Below, piece after piece: positions 59,005 through 64,000 of a stretch of DNA of 64,000 bases. The stretch covers positions 111,476,001 through 111,540,000 of the forward strand of contig NC_073624.1 in the NCBI RefSeq assembly GCF_029407905.1. The letters run 5' to 3'. Made by a program: the position numbers and the translations under genes. The notes beneath the pieces are model-generated. The model ran no database searches, was not told the DNA's origin, and was given only the letters and a program-made list of their open reading frames with translations. The number at the start of each line of letters is the position of its first letter. The first letter of the stretch is position 1. Source of the DNA: Bubalus kerabau. Its lineage: Eukaryota > Chordata > Mammalia > Artiodactyla > Bovidae.

Positions 59005-61727
59005 AAGTTCGTTCAGCCACTCAGTTGTGTCCAACTCTTTGCAACCCCATGGACCGCAACACGCCAGGTTTCCCTGTTCATCACTCACTCCCAGAGCTTT
59101 CTCAAACTCATGTCCACTGAGTTGGTGATGCCATCCAACCATCTCATCCTCTGTCATTCCCTTCTCCTCCTGCCTTCAATCTTTCCCAGCATTAGGATCT
59201 TTTCAAATGAGTCAGTTCTTTGCATTAGGTGGCCAAAGTATTGGAGTTTCAGCTTCATCATCAGTCCTTCCAATGAATATTCAGGATTTCCTTTAGGATA
59301 GATTGGTTGGATCTCCTTGAAGTCCAAGGCACTCTCAAGAGTCTTCTCCAACACCACAGTTCAAAAGCATCAGTTCTTCAGCAATCAGCTTTCTTTATAG
59401 TCCAACTCTCACATCCACACACGACAACTGGAAAAACCATAGCTTTGACTAGACAGGCCTTTGTTGGCAAAGTAATGTCTTTGCTTTTTAGTATGCTGTA
59501 TAGGTTGGTCATAAATTTTCTTTCAAGGAGCAAGCATCTTTTAACTTCATAGTTGCAGTCAACATCTGCAGTGATTTTGGAGCCCCTCCCCGCAAAAAGT
59601 CTCTTATTGTTTCCATTGTTTCCCCATCTATATGCCATGAAGAGATGGGACTGGATGCCATGATCTTAGTTTTCTGAGTGTTGAGTTTTAAGCCAGCTTC
59701 TTCGCTCTCCTCTTTCACTTTCATCAAGAGGCTCTTTAGTTCTTTTTCACTTTCTGCCATAAGGGTGATGTCGTCTGCATATCTGATGTTATTTCCATTT
59801 CTCCCAGCAATCTTGATTCCAGCTTGTGCTTCATCCAGCCCAGCATTTTGCATGATGTACTCTGCATATAAGCTAAATAAGCAGGGTGACAATATACAAC
59901 CTTGACGTACTCCTTTCCAGATTTGAAACCATTCTGCTATTCCATGTACAGTTCTAACTGTTGCTTCTTGATCTGCATACAGATTTCTCAGCAGGCAGGC
60001 AAGGTTGTCTGGTATTCCCATCTCTTTAAGAATTTTGCATAGTTTGTTGTGATCCACACAGTCAAAGGCTTTGGCGTAGTCAATAAAGTAGATGTTTTTC
60101 TGGAACTCTCTTGCTTTTTCGATGATCCAACAGATGTTGGCAACTTGATCTCTGGTTCCTCTGCCTTTTCTAAATCCAGCTTGAACATCTGGAAGTTCTC
60201 AGTTCACATACTATTGAAGCCTGACTTGGAGAATTTTGAGCATTACTTTGCTAGCGTGTGAGATGAGTGCAGTTGTTTGGTAGTTTGAGCATTCTTTGTC
60301 ATTGCCTTTCTTTGGGATTGGAATGGAATGAAAACTGACCTTTTCCAGTCCTGTGGCCACTGTTGAGTTTTCCAAATTTGCTGGCATATTGAATGCAGCA
60401 CTTTCACAGCATCTTTCAGGATTTGAAATAGCTCAACTGGAATTCTATCACCTCCACTAGCTTTGTTCGTAGTGATGCTTCCTAAGGCCCGCTTGACTTC
60501 ATACTCCAGGATGCCAGGGTCTAGATGAGTGATAACACCATCATGTTTATCTGGGTCATGAAGATCTTTTTTGTATAGTTCTTCTGTGTATTCTTGACAC
60601 CTCTCCTTACTATCTTCTGCTTCTGTTAGGTCCATACCATTTCTGTCCTTTACTGTGCCCATCTTTGCATGAAATGGTGTCTTGGTGTCTCTCATTTTCT
60701 TGAAGAGATCTAGAGATCTCTTTCCCATTCTATTGTTTTCCTCTATTTCTTTGCATTGACCACTGAGGAAGGCTTTCTTATCTCTCCTTGCTCTTCTTTG
60801 GAACTCTGCATTCAAATGGGTATACCTTTCCTTTTCTTCTTTGCCTTTCAGTATCAATATCACTTCAGTCACTCAGTCGTGTCTGACTCTGCGACCCCAT
60901 GGACTGCAGCATGCCAGGCTTCCCTGTCCATCACCAGCTCCCGCAGTTTACTCTAACTCATGTCCATTGAGTCGGTGATGCTATCTAACCCTCTCATCCT
61001 CTGTCGGCCCCTTCTCCTCCCACCTTCAATCTTTCCCAGCAACAGGGTCTTTTCAAATGCATCAGCTCTTCGCATCAGGTGGCCAATAATTGGAGTCTCA
61101 GCTTCAAAATCAGTCCTTCCAATGAACACCTAGGACCGATTTCCTTTAGGATGGACTGGTTGGATCTCCTTGCAGTCCAAGGGACTCTCAGGAGTCTTCT
61201 CCAATATCACAGTTCAAAAGCATCAATTCTTTGGCGCTCAGCTTTCTTCACAGTCCAACTCTCACATACATACATGACCACTGGAAAAGCCATAGCCTTG
61301 ACTAGACGGACCTTTGTTGGCAAAGTAATATCTCTGCTTTTCAATATGCTGTCTAGGTGGGTCATAACTTATCTTCCAAGGAGTAAGCATCTTTTTATTT
61401 CATGGCTGCAGTCACCTTTGCCTTTAGCTTCTCTTTTTTTCTCAGCTATTTGTAAGGTTATACTCCTCAGATAATCATTTTGCCTTTTTGCATTTCTTTC
61501 TCTTGGGGATGGTCTTGATCCCTGCCTCCTGTACAATGTCATGAACCTCTGTCCATAGTTCTTTAGGCACTCTGTCTATCAGATCTAATCCCTTAAATCT
61601 ATTTGTAAATTCCATTGTATAATTGTAAGGGATTTGATTTAGGTCATACCTGAATGGTCTAGTGGTTTTCCCTACTTTATTCAATTGAAGTCTGAATTTT
61701 GCAATAAGGAGTTCATGATCGTGAATT
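59005..61727 (-). mobile_element. BovB LINE, older, carrying a second BovB
   Basis: The outer BovB occupies 59005-60848 and 61416-61727, from the 3' tail (GTTCAGCCACTCAGTTGTG) to just past the EN motif SDHELL. Open pieces at 59509-60057 (LDEAQAGIKIAG, then IRYADDITLM), 60243-60872 and 61475-61684 retain most RT motifs but are separated by frameshifts and stops. Removing 60849-61415 restores the linker sequence, so the inner piece came later. Confidence 0.92.
60849..61415 (-). mobile_element. BovB 3' end, 567 bp, nested in BovB
   Basis: Antisense BovB 3' piece whose 5' end is GTGACTGCAGCC, the same position as the copy at 1079-1643. It is flanked by CTTTGCCTTT at 60839-60848 and 61416-61425. 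Only the ORF C-terminus remains. It could be an ART2A-type non-autonomous unit. Confidence 0.9.
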
Positions 61728-61979
61728 CCTTATTTCAGAATTACTTTAATATTTATGAATTTATTTACTTTCTTAAAACTTCTATTCAATCTCAAATCTT
61801 GATATAAATATGTTATATCAAAGAAATTATTGTTTCCCAAAACAGCCTGCTGATTAACATAAACATTAGGTTCTGAATGATATAACAGCTCAGCAAATAC
61901 AAGACAGCACAAAATAAGATCTGTAATCAGAAACCATTGTTTCATACAATCATAATATATTAGACCATGCTAACATATT

Positions 61980-62112
61980 CATTAATTTAATAAATATTTA
62001 TTGGTCATCTACTATGGGCTAGATACTCTTCAAAATCCTAGGAATAATTTTTTGAACAAGCCAGGAAAGGTCCTGCTCTAAAGGAACTTATACTCTAGTA
62101 ATTAGGGGGTTA
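61980..62112 (+). mobile_element. Ancient repeat head, family not assigned
   Basis: AATATTTATTGGTCATCTAC, GGGCTAGATACTC and AAGGAACTTATACTCTAG match the start of the same widespread repeat as 30080-30600. Confidence 0.45.
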
Positions 62113-62114
62113 GG

Positions 62115-62320
62115 GAGGACATGGTGGCTCAGATGGTAAGGAATCCTCCTGCCATGCAGGACATATGGGTTTAATCCCTGGGTTGGGAAGATCCCCTGGA
62201 GAAGAGGATGGCTACCCACTTCAGTAGACAGAGGAGCCTGGACAGGCTGGCAGGCTTCAGTCCACGAGGTTGCAAAGAGTCAGACATGACTGAATGACTA
62301 ACATCTTCACTTTCATGTAG
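62115..62320 (+). mobile_element. Bov-tA-type SINE
   Basis: Plus-strand SINE with GTGGCTCAGATGGTAAGGAA and TGGGTTTAATCCC. A short deletion lies in the CTCCAGTATTCTTGCC part. Confidence 0.85.
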
Positions 62321-62712
62321 TGATACTATTAAAAATTACATAGTTGGTGCTGTAAGATATTTTGTGTCTAATAAATGGAAAAGACCATCATAATAAATAT
62401 AGGACCCATATGTCTTCAGCACTAGTAGCTTCAGAAAACTGAAGCAAAGCTAGTAAGCCTCCTTAACCACAAACTCTAATAATAATCAAACAGCTTATTG
62501 ATTTGATGGAATACTCTCCACTCCTCCCCTCCTGCACATCGTTGGCTTATGTGCACATACAGACACACATGCACACATAAGTAATACAGCTCCTTTACAA
62601 TGCTTTTAAAAATTAACCATTAATACACTAAACATGCTGAGTTGCTTGGAGACACTGACTCCAGAACTTGCATATTCAATAAGGGGCAATAGTCCCAAAC
62701 CCATTCAATTTT

Positions 62713-62752
62713 AAAACAAGAAGAGTCAAAAAAAAAAAAAACAAGAAGAGTC
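62713..62752 (+). mobile_element. Poly(A)-only insertion with 15-bp target duplication
   Basis: AAAACAAGAAGAGTC occurs at 62713-62727 and 62738-62752, with ten A between the copies. The base pair preceding the first copy is TT, giving TT/AAAA, the preferred L1 endonuclease site. No element body is present. Confidence 0.75.
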
Positions 62753-62759
62753 TAAGATT

Positions 62760-63735
62760 ATAGGAATTTTCAACAAACACACACATCCAAAGCAGTAATA
62801 CAGCTAAAAGGTAGCAATAACTGAAAATCTCTTTAAAATTCAGTCAATGTCATTACCATTTGCTTTGATTTCCTTCCTCTGAAGTCTACAGTGTTTTGGT
62901 TGCTACCCAGAAAACAAAGGCAGGAAGCAATCGCTAAATGGCAAAGCAGAGATTATGAGCTTTCAGCTGTTACAAATCATGAATTTTTAACATCAGAGAT
63001 TTATAAAATGTCAACTGCTTATATTTACATTATGGTTAACAACGGTACAAAGCATGGAGAATGTGACAGTTTTCTTAGACACCAAATATCATAAAATTAA
63101 GCTTCACTTACAAACCATCTAGGCCTTACTGCTTCAAGGTGTTAATATTAATGCATCACAAGCATAAGTTCAGAGTCAGAAAACAGGTAATATCTAGACT
63201 TCTCACACAGTTTCCAATAGCTTAATTTTTCAACACAGAAGACTGTGGAATACAACAACTTAAAACAAAGGTATACTTAAATATTAAATTTTTGAGCAAA
63301 AAAAATTAATTGAGTTAATTACTAATCCTATGATTTCATTTTATTCAAGGCTTGGAGGTCAAGATTATGTATGATTTCTTAGACTCTGAAATAACATTTT
63401 TGAGTCAACTACAGTTTTTGCCTCTTTTTGTAGCAGGATTTGAAATACATTTGGTCTCTTTTTGAACACTACTTCTGAGAATGTCATCGAAGGCATGTTT
63501 TTACTGCAGTTCGAAAGTGAAGACAGCAAAAACCCCTTATGGACTACTCCTGAATTTCATTTCAGGAGACAGGTGCAGCAGTGTCGGCTTATTTATTTTG
63601 GGAGAATGATGAAATTGGCAATAGCGTTTGTTGAGTTCCTATGACATGCCTGGTGCCTTTATCAAGGGATACGAGTCTGGGCATGCAACATCTAAACTGG
63701 AGACTTGTCAACACATAAGCAATTCTCCAGGGTAT
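62760..63735. other. ACSS3 intron, no recognised element
   Basis: A/T-rich intron. CTATGACATGCCTGGTGCC near 63640 may be a MIR trace. Confidence 0.4.
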
Positions 63736-63737
63736 AT

Positions 63738-63968
63738 TATTTAGTGAAAAAGCCAAACATAGAATAGTGTGCATACCATTTGCACAAGGCTGTTTGTAGA
63801 CAAAAAGAAAAGACGCGGTTTATACATGAATGAACTACTGTAAACAAGAGATTGACTGCTTCCAAGTAAGAGAAATTGGATAGCTGAGCACAGAGAACAG
63901 GGAGATGCATGCTCTTTACCCTTTTGTGAGCTCTGAAATATGTGCCAAGTGACTATATGCTTTGTTTT
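63738..63968 (+). mobile_element. Old L1 3' UTR fragment
   Basis: TTTAGTGAAAAAGCCAAAC, AGTGTGCATACCATTTGCAC and CTGCTTCCAAGTAAGAG follow L1 3'-UTR order, diverged. Confidence 0.6.
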
Positions 63969-64000
63969 TGTTTAGTTGCTGAGTCAAGTCCAATTTCTGT
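63969..64000 (-). mobile_element. SINE 3' end, cut by window edge
   Basis: TTTAGTTGCTGAGTCAAGTC is the 3' end of a Bov-type SINE on the minus strand that continues beyond the window. Confidence 0.65.

Noticed and set aside
56587..64000. Preceding ACSS3 exon (VVGHSYICYGPLL segment)
   Set aside because: No matching minus-strand sequence was found; the region is intron and BovB.
1..64000. A new multi-gene or defence-type system
   Set aside because: The content is a single gene's introns with known classes of retroelements; nothing supports an undescribed system.

Overview
The window is mammalian intronic DNA from a ruminant, most likely a bovid (cattle or a close relative). The evidence is the repeat content: many BovB (RTE-type) LINE copies ending in (ACTGA)n or (GATCT)n-like tails, dozens of Bov-tA and BOV-A2 SINEs, a CHR-type SINE and a ruminant L1 3' end. 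The species within Bovidae cannot be fixed from the sequence alone.

The only protein-coding gene I can support is ACSS3 (acyl-CoA synthetase short-chain family member 3, a mitochondrial propionyl-CoA synthetase), read on the minus strand. Six consecutive coding exons are present: 56435-56586, 44094-44197, 25976-26071, 23186-23249, 10217-10298 and 7739-7861. They total 621 nt (207 codons), their phases match at every junction, and each has AG/GT splice signals. They encode the middle of the enzyme, from the GKPVGTPD segment through the WWQTETGSP adenylate-binding motif to the RVDDVINVAGHR hinge. Upstream exons lie beyond 64000 and downstream exons before position 1, so both ends of the window are introns.

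Layout: 1-7240 is an old L1 invaded by at least six SINEs and two BovB pieces, including a 2.4-kb BovB whose RT frame is nearly open. 7.7-12 kb holds two exons and SINEs. 12.4-18.4 kb is a block of minus-strand BovB copies. 18.4-30 kb is quieter, with two exons, MIR and L1 relics and a U6 snRNA pseudogene. 30.6-33.5 kb is a rearranged BovB complex with an inverted segment and what looks like a BovB leader. 33.5-46 kb is mostly unique intron with scattered SINEs and one exon. 46-52.6 kb has three plus-strand BovB insertions. 52.6-59 kb has MIR relics, a hairpin and one exon. 59-61.7 kb is a BovB nested inside a BovB, and the rest is intron.

I found no undescribed multi-gene system. The most informative signals concern retrotransposition: a pure poly(A) insertion flanked by a 15-bp direct repeat at a TT/AAAA site, a short L1 tail that seems to carry transduced 3' flank, two BovB 3' pieces of about 566 bp that start at the same internal base, a 5'-inverted BovB, and a SINE array sharing one outer target duplication. 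Family names rest on my recognition of consensus sequences, not on a database search.
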